Assembly: GCA_002104905.1 (NCBI GenBank)
Contig: MCFE01000300.1
Span: 1-64,000 of the forward strand
DNA from: Basidiobolus meristosporus CBS 931.73
Lineage: Eukaryota > Basidiobolomycota > Basidiobolomycetes > Basidiobolales > Basidiobolaceae
DNA: 64,000 nucleotides
Direction of reading: 5' to 3'
Of the stretch, positions 1-10,577 are shown in pieces. Within the stretch, counting starts at the first letter, position 1. Every line of letters starts with the position of its first letter. Below the pieces are notes generated by a model. The model made no database searches, was not told where the DNA came from, and saw only the letters and a program-made list of their open reading frames with translations. The position numbers and the translations under genes are program-made.

Positions 1-1122
1 GTGATATGTGGGTGGTGTCCTCTTGGTGTGTAACACGGTCACAATAGGGGAGACAGATGCACCAGCATTTTCTGATGACATTTTAAGAGTGGATTGTAGA
101 CTTTCAAGCTCGTTGGTAGGACACCAACCTTCTGCAATCAAGCATCTACGGTTTCGATCGTAATTGAATAGATTCATCACATAATAAAGCGCCTTCTCTT
201 TCTTGACGATGGCATACCATGCGGGAATGCTGATAGAGATTTTACTTAATTCGGCGCGCCGGGTTTGATTGTTGCTATCCATGACTGCTTTGATATCTTC
301 AATTCTGGCAGATATGCGAAGCGCTTTGGCCATCCTTGCCTCGGCGGTGTCATCGACCGAGTGTAAAGTGGCCCCCATGGCTTCTGAGATTTTTCGGATT
401 TTCCCTAAAAGCTCCTGTCCATGGGAAAAGATCACGAACGCATTCTTCGGGATTGCGATACCTGATTGAGGATCCCACAATGGTTCCTGAATCTCACTCT
501 GCTTCATGTAGAGATTTCCACGCAAGCTTCTCCATAGAACTCGCTCAAAGGTGTTGCATCTTTGACGAGATATGACTCCAACCACGTATCGCACGCCGTA
601 CGAGTCACCAGGCCCTGACTCCAGCAGTAGCTGGGTGGTGTCGACATCGGAGGATATGCCTCCATCTCCTTGGAAATTATCCTCGCGAAAGAAGGTGCTG
701 GACTCTTGGAGGATAGCGTGTTGCTCAATCAGCTCAAAATACTGCCGTTGGAGCTCGCTGTAGGAGGAATTCAATTGATCTAGCATCTGCTCGTTGGTAT
801 TCAATATGTCATGAAGCTCGTCGATTTCCCTGATGGACTGAATACGGGATATCTCAGGATCATCGTAGTCACACGTGGAAATGGGGATGGCTTGTTTTTC
901 GGCTTCCTCTGATAGAAGCCGCAACTGACGCTCGAGGCCGTCTAACTTCTTGATTTCTGAAATAAACGAGCGTTGAAAAGAGCTCAAACTCGGGTTAAGG
1001 TCACGGAACTGGACGAGCCCTTTCTCCCCCAGATGCGAGATGGTGATACGTGCTACCTCGCTAGGGATAAAGAGCTGTACTAGCGACATCTCTTCTGAAC
1101 GAAAAAATGTTGAGGGGGCCAT
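1..1122 (-). CDS. V-ATPase V0 subunit a, paralog 1 (5' part, runs off window start)
   Basis: An open frame of 374 codons runs from ATG at 1122 to the window edge with no stop or intron. It starts [20 protein letters not shown] and contains the family segments QFRDLNP, FERVLWRSLRGNLYM, FVIFSHGQELLGKIRKISE and CLIAEGWCP. These belong to the N-terminal cytosolic half of subunit a, which binds the V1 stator and regulators; the membrane half lies outside the window. Subunit a forms the proton half-channels of the vacuolar/Golgi H+-ATPase. The complete paralogs at 10578 and 13917 have five introns in the corresponding stretch, at identical positions, and this copy has none. Sequence is clearly more divergent than between the other two (for example RNRRCLIAEG and FNYD). 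It could be a functional isoform or a retrocopy; nothing visible breaks it. Family identity is very sure, isoform role unknown. Confidence 0.93.
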   Translation of the reverse strand, partial: MAPSTFFRSEEMSLVQLFIPSEVARITISHLGEKGLVQFRDLNPSLSSFQRSFISEIKKLDGLERQLRLLSEEAEKQAIPISTCDYDDPEISRIQSIREIDELHDILNTNEQMLDQLNSSYSELQRQYFELIEQHAILQESSTFFREDNFQGDGGISSDVDTTQLLLESGPGDSYGVRYVVGVISRQRCNTFERVLWRSLRGNLYMKQSEIQEPLWDPQSGIAIPKNAFVIFSHGQELLGKIRKISEAMGATLHSVDDTAEARMAKALRISARIEDIKAVMDSNNQTRRAELSKISISIPAWYAIVKKEKALYYVMNLFNYDRNRRCLIAEGWCPTNELESLQSTLKMSSENAGASVSPIVTVLHTKRTPPTYH

Positions 1123-1971
1123 GGCGAAGGGATAGAAGAAGCTCCCACCACTATCTAAGAAGTAGAAAGAATAGAGAAAGAGGGGACATGCTGGAATGCG
1201 CTTGTAGCCACTATATAAGGCCTGCACACCCTAGGGATGGACTAATTAGTAGCAATATTTAGCCTTTATGCAGGGCAACCGAGATTTTGCATTTATTGTA
1301 AGATAAGGTTATTGCTGGTAGGGGGTATCAAGGTGGAATATAGCCAATATCCAGCCATTATACGGCGATCGGAAGATTGTTACCACCCCCTTTATCCGCT
1401 TCATAATCTCCGAGCCTTTATACTCCGGCTTACTCACGGATCAATATTGGCTTAGCATTTACTCAGCAAACGGATCATAATTTGTTTAGCATATATACTG
1501 AGTAAATTGTTGACTACCTTTTGCTGTTCCATTGGCCCACTCTTTCTATATTTGTGATTCATTTGACGCTTATGATTTTGTTTATTCTATGGAATTTCCT
1601 GTTTATACTATGCTAATCCAATTATTAGATTGATTCATCTGGACGTTTATTTTGAATTCATCAAGCTTCACGTACCTCTGGTGAGCACCGTTTCCCATTC
1701 ATGCTCTCCGTTTGACCTGGATGTTCAATGTTCGAAAAGTCCAAAGAGGCACGACACGAGGGTAACTTATTATCATATTATCTACCTTTCCTCGCCAGGC
1801 CCATTTATTGTTGTAACATTAGGTGCTGTAGGCGTTAATTCTTCCCATCAAAGCCAACAAACGACTCCAAAATTTCGAAACTCGGAAAAAGGTTTCTCAG
1901 CTATTCTAGGAACTTTACCCCAATCCAAGCGACAGCTTTTCGAAAAGCGAGGTGTTTTACGCACCAGCACA
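1123..1971. other. Intergenic region between two divergently read genes
   Basis: About 850 bp, AT-rich around 1230-1640, between the start of the minus-strand V-ATPase a paralog and the start proposed for the plus-strand kinase-like gene. It should hold both promoters. I see no convincing ORF, RNA gene or repeat. A plus-strand open frame starting without ATG at 1630 runs into the proposed first exon, but its upstream part shows no coding character. Confidence 0.5.
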
Positions 1972-4900
1972 ATGCCCAATTCCCAACACGCAGAAACAAG
2001 TTCGAAGAAGAGTTCTTGTAAGGCGGATCTGAAAAGTAATTTACTCTAAATCGCGCAGATATTCCTTCGTAATAACACAAGTCGATCCCCTCTAGGGCCT
2101 GGTAATAACTCTTCCACTGGCACCTTGCTAGACACCAAGCGCAAGAAGAAAATAAAGCTCAAGAAGCAAAAGAAAAATCTCAGTCAGGAAAACCCAGCTA
2201 ATGACGGGACTTGCGCGTTTGATGTTTCTGTACTGGACAAGGAATTGATAGATGAGACTGTGGATCCTGCTATCAATCAAAAAATCATCGCTAAAACATC
2301 GGAGCATATTCTTCGCAACTATCCGAGGCTTAAGAGATCAGACTCAAGCAAAGGAACAAAGACAGACTCAGATAGTAAGTTGGAGGTACTTAATACGCCC
2401 CCCTCGTCAAAAAATACCGAAACCAATGCAGAGTGTGATCAGCCACCTATGATGAATCATCAATCATTGATAACTCCGAAGCCGCAAACGACAACGCATC
2501 AACACGCCAAGAATATAATATCCTTTAGCGAGGATTCGACGACTTCACTAAGTGCCTCACAAGTTGACTCGTCCCTTGGCGAGAACAAAAAACGAGCAAT
2601 CGCTGAGATGGATGGTAACCTGAATACCGAGTCCAGTCCACCTGACTTGGTCACTGTCGAAGGGCCCAAAAAAAAGAAGAGAAAGAAAAGGAAAAAGAAG
2701 AAAAATCAAGGTATTTCGACTCATCCGGATTATAGTTACTATTAGAATCACATTTAATTCTGTTCAATTCAAGACGCAAAGAATAATTACGAAGAAGTGA
2801 GCGCAGATGTCAAGTGCAACATGTCGTTCAAGTCTGAGGCTGATATTACTGCCGCACCTGCTTCGGATGGTGCTGCGAAGAATGCTGTTGGAGGAAAATT
2901 TCCACCTACAAGTGGCAAGATGAAGGAGTTTGAAGGAAGCAGTGAACTTACGCGGCAGGACCACAAAGGCTCCGACGTTACAGTAGTAACAGCAAGCGCG
3001 GAGAAGCAAACATGCAAAGAAAATATCGTGGCTTCATCCCCAAGCCATCCTGCAATTGCCAAATTAGTAAATGATTCTCCAGTGCTAGAGAAGGTCGAAT
3101 CCATTGAAGAAATACATGTAGGAAACCCGATCACAGCCTCAGCTTCGGTAATTGAATCGATAGCTTCTAGTGATCCTGTCGATGCAGAAGCTACGTTCTC
3201 TTCTTCTCAACAGCTGCCCTCCAGCGAAGTTAATTCATTCATAGAGTCACCAGTAATAGGTGATTACTCCTCAGTTACTTCGGGAGACCTGAAGCCATTG
3301 GGTAATATCACTTTTCCCGAATTGAGCATCTTTCGCAAAGCAACATACGTTCTTGATAGGTTATTTGCGATATCGCTTAGCAGGGCCTTCATTTCGCCCT
3401 ATGGGACCACTCACCTTTACGAGCCGCCACCGGGTGGGCTGAATCTCACTATAATAGAGCAAAAGCTCTGGCATGGCTTGTACAATAATTTTAGCGAATT
3501 CATTCAAGACTTGAAAAGGGTGGCTGAGGCAGTGGAAGTGAGCTACGACGCAACTACTGAAATATACTTTCTCGCTAAAGAGTTTGGTCGTTTTTTTGAA
3601 AGCCTCAGACCAGAAGAGGCGGACCAAGATATTGCACCATCTTCAAGACAGCAGCTAGAAGACGTGATGCAAAGTTTGGAATGTACAGAAAATAGCACAT
3701 TCTATATTGTAAAACTTGCCACGCTGGAGGAAGTATCTCGTAGTAATTTTGGATTATTGGAGAAAGAAGTATATGCATCCATACATCATCCATTCTTTGG
3801 ATGCTTTGGATCTACTCCCGATACGCTGACGGGCTCACCAAATGCCACACTACCCGCAGTCCTTCGAGTTTTTGTATCACACAACCGAACGATATTGGAG
3901 TTGGCTAGAGACGATCCAAACGGGTTTCTGTTGGTATTTACGAATGTCAAGAAAAGCCCAACCGCCGTTAAAGGGTACATCCGATTGCAAGCTGATTGCT
4001 TTGTAACTAAACCCATTGGGCAAAGGCATGACATTGAAGATATGGAAATGTTACAATCACTGGACTCTGTGAAGTCCTGGATCAAGGTTATAATCCTGAA
4101 ATCGTTCAAGTTTGACGCCGAGGTACATAACAGATTTCGCACGGTACATTTGCTCAAACCTTTTCGTCCAGTGCGATATGATTCGCGTACCATTGGAACA
4201 ACCCCACTGTCTCAAATTATTTTGAATGCCAAGAATTACTGGGATCCGGATATAGTTGAGAAAATGCAACTGGAAATGATGAGGGATCCATCAGATCGTT
4301 CGTCGCAATTAACAACAAGAAGTACTCAGACTCCCAAGGCAAGAAAAGCTAAGAAGAGCTTGATTGCCGCAAATCTCGGCTGTTCCTTGAAAGACAGCGA
4401 GTACACGGATTATGAGGCCAGTGCGACCGACGAATCGTCAGCAGATATGTTCGAACCTACACGTGAGGTACTACGAACGCGAAAAGGGTCCAAAAGTATC
4501 ACCAGATCTCCACAAGAGAGTGTAACAGACGATGAGTCTAGCAAGTGCACTCCGCCAATTTCATTTGACACCATTGTAAGGCAAACCCCCATTGTAGAGA
4601 GGACAATAAGTGAAATTCAAAGCAAGCTGCAAGCATTCAGGGATTCTGAGAGGCCAACCAAGGATGATATTGACCTACTTGACCAGAGTCGACTGCCTCA
4701 GGAAGCCAGAGTTATTTATCTCAGAATTAAAGAGGCAGGCTCAAAACTCGGGATCAGCTTCAAGAATCTTGAGGAAACGATGGCCCCAAGCCCATCGGAA
4801 AGATACGTTGTGGGGCACTCCAAAAATGTATATATCAACACTATCGATACCACAACGGTGATTCAGCTCTACAAAAACGTTGAACAAGAGGTGGTTGAGA

Positions 4901-5779
4901 ATCGGCTCATAGAACTCGCATGTTTGGTGAAACTCCACGGAGTAAAGCGTATTGGACAGATTCAGGCCATAATAGAAAGCAAAAATGGATGTCCCGTGGG
5001 ATTGGTCATGAGTCGGTGCCAACAAACTTTGAGACAATACCTCCACGGTCGGTGCAGCATTTCCGCTGCTCAGAAGTACAAATTGATGCGCGACTTAATT
5101 GTCGCCGTGAAGGAGTTGCATGATCAAGGAATATCCCATCGCAACCTATCCGAAGGAAATGTAATGATAAATGAGGTTGAAGGAGATATTCTGCAGGACG
5201 GTCAACCCCGGCCCAAAGTAGTTCTTATTGACTTCCGAAAGGCACAATTCACCCGGAAAGAAGACATTCAACAGTGGCGCGTCAGTCTATTAGACTCGGA
5301 GGAAGAGAACCTTCTTCCGAAGACCAGCACTCTTCCGGATCATGAGAGTAAGCGTTATAGGTAGGTAACCGATCTTGTAGAGAAGCAGCATGCGTAAACT
5401 AATCCCACTGCTCTGCACTAGGTCTGTAGTCACTCTCCCGAGAAGCAAATATCACACAGATCTCTTACCGCTCATCATCGACCCATTAGCCGAAGATGTA
5501 TTCTCGCTTGGAGTACTTCTTTGGCAAATAGCTACCCAGCGGAATCCGTGGACTGGAATCTTTGAAGATGACATCATGGGTCTACGCCAGATAGTCGGTG
5601 ATGAACGCCGCCTTCGCATAGAGATCTGTCGAACCGTTCCGGGTAACAGATGCCGTGAATTATTGTTTGGCTGTCTTGGAGTTCGCGCCGAGGATCGTTG
5701 GAATCTCCAGCAGCTTTCTGGTTGGATTTGGAATCCAGACAATCGGAAGCAACTTATCTGGGAAATGACTGGACAGTAG
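1972..5779 (+). CDS. Large kinase-like protein (degenerate catalytic motifs), 4 exons
   Basis: Proposed exons are 1972-2017, 2096-2710, 2774-5360 and 5422-5779, giving 1201 aa with all junctions in frame. Introns are 78, 63 and 61 bp. The N-terminal ~220 residues are Lys-rich (runs such as KKKIKLKKQKK and KKKKRKKRKKKK), suggesting nuclear localisation. A Ser/Thr-rich middle follows. The C-terminal ~300 residues resemble a protein kinase: LHDQGISHRNLSEGNVMI (about residue 1009) sits at the HRDLKxxN loop, IDFRKA (about 1039) at DFG, and EDVFSLGVLLWQI (about 1106) at the helix-F region. The catalytic Asp of HRD is Asn and DFG reads DFR, so activity is doubtful. No clear glycine-rich loop is seen. 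It converges on a smaller relative at 5901-7627. The general look recalls fungal-specific kinase-like families, but I cannot assign one. The first exon is the least certain part. Confidence 0.75.
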
Positions 5780-5900
5780 ATGGCTAAACAAACAAAGTTG
5801 GCGTTTTGTAGCTAAGCTTTATTCGGCCCCTATCATTGTATGCGGCGACGAATCGTTGAATAAAACCATACAAGTTACAGAAGCTCATTGATCCGATGGT

Positions 5901-7627
5901 TTACTGAATCTTCTCAAGCTCATTGATCAGTTGGTTCCGGCTGTTCTTACAGCAAATAAATGCGCTCAATCTGTCAATGTTCCAGCGGTCGGCCCCCTCC
6001 ATCTCCAGACAACCCTCCAGTAGCTCTCGACACTTGGCTCCAGAGACGGCTTGAAGTTGGTGGCAGTTCTCGGCCATCGCATCTGGTTTGAGCACACGCC
6101 AAATCAGCATTCCTAACGAACGAATATCTTTTTCCTTGCTGCACTCAAGCGAGAAAATGAATCAAGTAGCTCAAGAATCTCAGCAGGACAAGACATACCT
6201 GCATTCGTGGTCTGCGAGAGGATGCGCATGGGTGTGGGGCAGCAGAAGTTGATCATTTGCCGACAGAGGATGAAAGCTGAAGCGAGCATTTTTGAAGCTG
6301 GTCAGAGCAACCCTAGGGCGTGGTGAATGATCCTTCAATGGCATCCCGTCAACTTCATTGACCATAAATGACTCTTCGGATAGGCTGCAATGGGCTATTC
6401 CTTGAGAGTGAAGAACCTTGACCGCAGCAACCATCCCCTTGATTAGTTTGTATTTTTGCCGCGAGGTGATCCTCCGTTTGACTTGGAAATACGTTTCCAG
6501 GGACATTTGGTACTTGACCGTGGTGATTCCAATAAAGTTTCCGCTCTCGTTCTCGATGACTGAGACGATTTTTGCGATCCGCTTTGCCCCCTTTAGAAGG
6601 ATCAAGCAGATCAGCTCCACCAGCATCGCGGTCTCTAAACTCATGTAGAATGTATTCACGACGCTACTCTTGCTCCGTTGTGCCTGCAAAGTGCTGAGGA
6701 ATTCAATGTTTTTCCGCGCCCCGAGCTCTCTTAGCCTCGACTGTAGATTCTGGGCGGCCACGTCATCTTTCAGACACCTTTTCTGGAACGGTCCCTCCGC
6801 CAGCTTGCAAAGACCAAGCAGAGAGGCGCTTTCCCGAATGAGCTTGGAGCAGTCGCTTTTGTTGCTTCGAAACTTACCTTTCCCGTCGGTCTTTGGAGCA
6901 TTGCTAATCCTCACCCAGTCCCTACTTGGTCGCTCGAGGCTGTTTGCTGAGCAGTCAGACTGCGGTGATATCAAATGTAAGCCCAAGCGGTGCCCTCCTT
7001 CCCCATCTTTACTGGGTGAGTTCACTTGTTCTCCTAAAGATAGGCCATAAGTGCTTACGTCCTGGTCAATCTTGCCGGTTTCTTCTGGTGTCTGAGTGTC
7101 CGAAAGTTGAATCCCAGATAGATCCAGCTGGGCAACGTCCGGATCCTCCTGGCGGTCTACAAGAGTGCGTTACTAAGTGGGCAAGCCTCGAACAGACAAA
7201 GGTATGCTACATACACCTCCTCTTTTTTGGTTTCTTCCCCACCTCGACCGACCCATCGAGGTTATGCTTTCGGGGACTCCGGACGGCATTTTGGTGACGC
7301 TAATATGGCAACTGGGTTGAATAAAGTATTTCTCGGCGAACCTCAGGCGGGACTTTTACCGACAGTGTCTGGTGGCTCAACTGGGCTGGAAATCTGTAAG
7401 AGCCGGGAGAATAGCCTTGTGGAGATTCTGGGCCCCTTAGTCTTTCGTCTCTTCTTGGAGGGTTCTGTATACTGGTCGAGAGAGGCGGTGGATGTTGGAC
7501 TGAGGGGACGTGTTTCTTTTTCAGTGGTGGAGGAGGGCCGTCCGGATTCAGAAGGGTCCATTCTTGGGAACTCTCTCGTAGAGGGCTGAAACGATATAGG
7601 GGGAGGATGGTTTTGCCTTGAACCCAT
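5901..7627 (-). CDS. Pseudokinase-like protein, shorter relative of the convergent neighbour
   Basis: Exons 7360-7627, 6199-7156 and 5901-6138 join in frame to 487 aa, starting MGSRQNHPPPISFQPSTR. The first ~90 residues are Ser/Pro-rich with a basic KKRRKTKG patch. The C-terminal half matches the convergent gene at 1972-5779: KLIKGMVAAVKVLHSQGIAH, then CSLSEESFMVNEVDG, PRPRVALTSFKNARF, KDIRSLGMLIW and CRELLEGCLEMEGADRWN. The HRD position reads HCS (about residue 342), the invariant Asn of the loop is Ser, and DFG reads TSF, so this is expected to be a catalytically dead scaffold or decoy. Introns are 203 and 60 bp. Stop codons of the two relatives lie only about 120 bp apart, tail to tail, suggesting an inverted duplication followed by strong divergence. 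Confidence 0.72.
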
Positions 7628-7989
7628 TTACTTCTTCTGTTCGCACTGTTGGTGGTGGTGAAGCAAGTACAAGTGATGCGTTGCAAGAGGAGACCTCGGG
7701 TTTTCCCTGCTTCCCACCTCCCCCTGAGCTGCCATTTTATAGAGATAATATATTTGAGTTCATCCCTACAATAGGACTGGTCCATACATACATAAGCCAG
7801 TCCCAGCCTCATTGCCTCAATAGGGGAGGCAAATTAGCCAGTTTGGTTAAGGTGAAAGATGATAACCATGAGATCGTGTTGATCAGTCGAGAGGTGCCGA
7901 TCCCGACCAATCAGGTGGTTTGTTTACCCTGAGCTCACTTGGTACATCAACAGTGGAAGACCTCCCGCTCGTGGTAAGCCTCAACAGAA
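7628..7989. promoter_or_regulatory. Shared upstream region of pseudokinase gene and DAD2
   Basis: A 362-bp stretch separates the divergent start codons of the minus-strand pseudokinase-like gene (7627) and plus-strand DAD2 (7990), so both promoters must lie here. I see no clear TATA box or known fungal operator; an AT-rich tract is at about 7738-7755. The role is inferred from position only. Confidence 0.45.
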
Positions 7990-8406
7990 ATGTCAAGCGC
8001 CGCCGCCAGTTTACGGGCCCAAGTGGAGGAGAAGAAGATAGAGTATCAAAATCTGCGATACATCTGCGATCTGTCTCACAAACTCGACCTACAATTCAAC
8101 GAACTCTGCTACCGCATGGACGAGTTGAACCGAGGCTACGCAGGTAATTGAGGAATGGAATGGAATGGAAACGACTCGACTCGACTCGACTCCCACCAGA
8201 TACTAACCCAGCTTGCACAACCCAGTGGTCGCTCAAGTCATGAACAACTGGAAGGGGGTCTTCCTATCCGCCAACATGCCAGGTATTGCTTTTCGGGCCA
8301 TTCGCTGTTCACCCGTTCTGTTCTAACCCAACCACAACCTCCCCTCACCGCAGAGACCCAAGAGAACAGTGTCGAGCCCACAACCTTCGTGAAGATCCCT
8401 AACTAG
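7990..8406 (+). CDS. DAD2: DASH/Dam1 complex subunit Dad2
   Basis: Three exons, 7990-8143, 8226-8282 and 8354-8406, give an 87-aa protein starting MSSAAASLRAQVEEKKIEYQ. Intron 1 carries a perfect TACTAAC branch site at 8201-8207. The short coiled-coil start, NLRYICDLSHKLDLQFNEL, then VVAQVMNNWKGVFLSANMP and a short tail ending KIPN follow the Dad2 pattern (leucine-rich helix, then xVxxNWxxVxxxxxMA and a KxP tail). Length fits the family. Dad2 is one of the ten small subunits of the DASH complex, which rings kinetochore microtubules and couples chromosomes to depolymerising ends. The gene is split into pieces too short to stand out as an open frame. It converges on GWT1, with stops about 110 bp apart. 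Confidence 0.87.
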
Positions 8407-8517
8407 CCAACCGCTTGTACAAATACCATGACTTGAATGTAAAGAAATAAACTCCCACCCACACACACCCTACGTGTCGCGCATATAATCTTTTCATGAA
8501 CAGGGTATTTATTGGAT

Positions 8518-10325
8518 TTATCGGAGTCGGATCCCGTTCATCTTCATCCCAACCGCCAGGGAGCATATGACGAGCAGGTAGAGGCTGCACACGAGGAAGG
8601 ACGCCAGTGGGGCCATGTAGATGGTCTGCATCGAGATGTTGATCGCCCCAGTGAGCAGGTTGGCCACCAGGAAGATCGTAAGCCCGTTCTGGTTGAGGCT
8701 GTCCAGGAGCTTGGGGACCGCCGGGGTCAGCACGTTCGGGTGGATGCATCGCTCGATCGACATGATCCCCAGCAGCAGGGTCAGGTTGAACGCCACCACC
8801 CAGAGGACGTACGGAAGGTTGGCCTAAGGAACAATCATTTAATCATCGTACGACGAAATGCTCGGCGCTGGAGACACCTACCATCCTTCTGGAAACCTCA
8901 ATCTCGAGGAATCCTCGGACGACGTGGAACACCGTCCACATGACCACCGCTGAGGCCAGAAGCACCATCGGCTGCTTCTGACGTTTCTTGTAGGTGGCGG
9001 GGTCGGGGAGAACGAGGGATCCGGTTTCCAGACCGATCAGGAAGATGGACAGGTAGCCTAGTGGTTGGGGAGGAGGAAAGGTGGGTCAGGAACCATGGGA
9101 TGCAACACATGTGTACTGGGCGGGGTCTTACCAAGGAAGCTGAACACCCCCTCTCGGTTCATGCTCAAGAGATCCACCCGAGGCGCATTCAGGATGAAAT
9201 CCTCCACGCCGTACCAAAGAGCCAGCTGGTAACCTAGTCGTTGGTTCGTTTAGACATTCCCAACGTTCGTGTGACCGATCACTTGCGTCTCCTTACCTAG
9301 AATGATCAAGGGTCCGGCGATACGAGCCCCCTTGGCCAGTCCTCTACTGATGGTCACGAAGATGGGCAAAAACCCGAGCGTGATGAAGAAATTCCAATGG
9401 ACCCCGTACTCGGTTACATGTTCCTGCCAGGGAGGAGAGAATGATCAGCTCGCTGTTGAGCGATAGGTCTCTAGGCGTGAGTGCGTTACCTGGTACTCGA
9501 TCCCCTTCACCATCAGCAGTCTGAAGAAGCCAAGTACCAACAGGGGGAAGCGCTCTTCAACGACTTGAGGAACTCCTGCAGGAAGGACCCGACCTTGCCG
9601 GAGAGTTCCGGAAGGGTGTTTTTCGCGGCCACCACACCAGCGGAGAAAACGAACGAGCCGACTCCGAGATCCATCTAAAAAAGGAGGGATCAGCCAAGGG
9701 AAAAGCTGTGACGTTGGGGAAAGGGTCGGGAGAACAGGAGGCGGTGGCGGGGTGGTGTTGTAGGAACCGAAAGCGTTACCATGGAAGTACCGAAGGTCTC
9801 CACTTTGGCGAAGCGTCTAGGGAAGATGGGGAAGTCCACAGCCAAGATGTCCACGCAGGTGAGCAGCATCATCAACGAACGATACACGCTAAGGTAGGAC
9901 TTCCGGCTGAACTTGCTCGGGGTGAGACTTTTCTTGTACTCTTCCTCCGAAAGGTGGCCCGTTTCTTTCGGGTACTTCAGGTAGAGCCCAAGGCTAGTGA
10001 GCAACAACCCTGGAATGAGGAACCGGTTGACCTCGGTGAAGGTTTGGGAGGTGAGCGAGATCACGGGGAATAGGATGAACTCCCAGGCGAACCAGCTGCT
10101 CACCGGTGTTCGACCTCCTGGGAACCCGCTCCTTTGGCAACAAGTCCAGAGGAGGAAGGCGCACTAAGGGGGGAGGGTCTAGATTAGCAGGGACGGGCCG
10201 ACTTGCTCTACTTCTAACCAACCTACCAGGTTAACAAAGATAACCACGTTGATTTCGGAGATGGAGGAACCCGTCTGTCCCGTTACCCACTGGATCTTGG
10301 CTTCACGGTAGTCTTCTGGAGTCAT
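8518..10325 (-). CDS. GWT1: GPI-anchored wall transfer protein 1 / PIG-W (GPI inositol acyltransferase), one-base frame break
   Basis: Seven exons: 10227-10325, 9780-10163, 9490-9674, 9297-9423, 9132-9233, 8882-9057 and 8518-8823, about 459 aa. The protein is multi-spanning, starting MTPEDYREAKIQWVTGQTGS and SISEINVVIFVNL. Family blocks seen include RFAKVETFGTSM, MDLGVGSFVFSAGVV, GIEYQ/EHVTEYGVHWNFF, RKQ-containing loops and the C-terminal NGLTIFLVANLLTGAINIS. Gwt1 acylates the inositol of GlcN-PI in the ER, an early step of GPI-anchor synthesis needed for mannoprotein attachment to the wall. Exon 3 is 185 nt where phase needs 186: the reading frame entering (…QEFLKSLKS) and the frame leaving (FPLLVLGFFRLL) differ by one base near 9541-9553. 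All other junctions are in phase. This is either a sequencing/assembly slip or a real lesion. Identity is very sure. Confidence 0.92.
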
Positions 10326-10577
10326 GCGAAGTCAACAACTTTGGGTGAGGTGAGATGGCACCGGCCATTTTTCCCGGGACCCATTTATCCCACCTCGACC
10401 ATCCGATGAACGAATCAAGTGCCACACTAGTGCCCATTTCTGGAGTTAAAAGGGGGATTTTATTATCACTAAGTTGGTCGGATTCCATTGAGCCAAGGGA
10501 GATCCAGGAGGGGGGAACGGTAGGGGAAGGGAGAGGGAGGGGGAGGGGATTACGGGGAGTCTCGGTTAAATCGGATA

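Noticed and set aside
1630-2049. 139-codon plus-strand frame as a separate gene
   Set aside because: It lacks an ATG at its beginning and has no domain. Only its end (from ATG 1972 to the donor at 2018) is used, as the probable first exon of the kinase-like gene.
2797-5364. Starting the large kinase-like protein at 2797
   Set aside because: No ATG lies at that point, and the upstream Lys-rich frame joins it exactly in phase through a 63-bp intron (2711-2773).
1972-5779. Naming the kinase-like genes as FunK1 family
   Set aside because: The HRN/SEGN and DFR motifs recall divergent fungal kinases in general, but I see no diagnostic FunK1 motif, so no family name is given.
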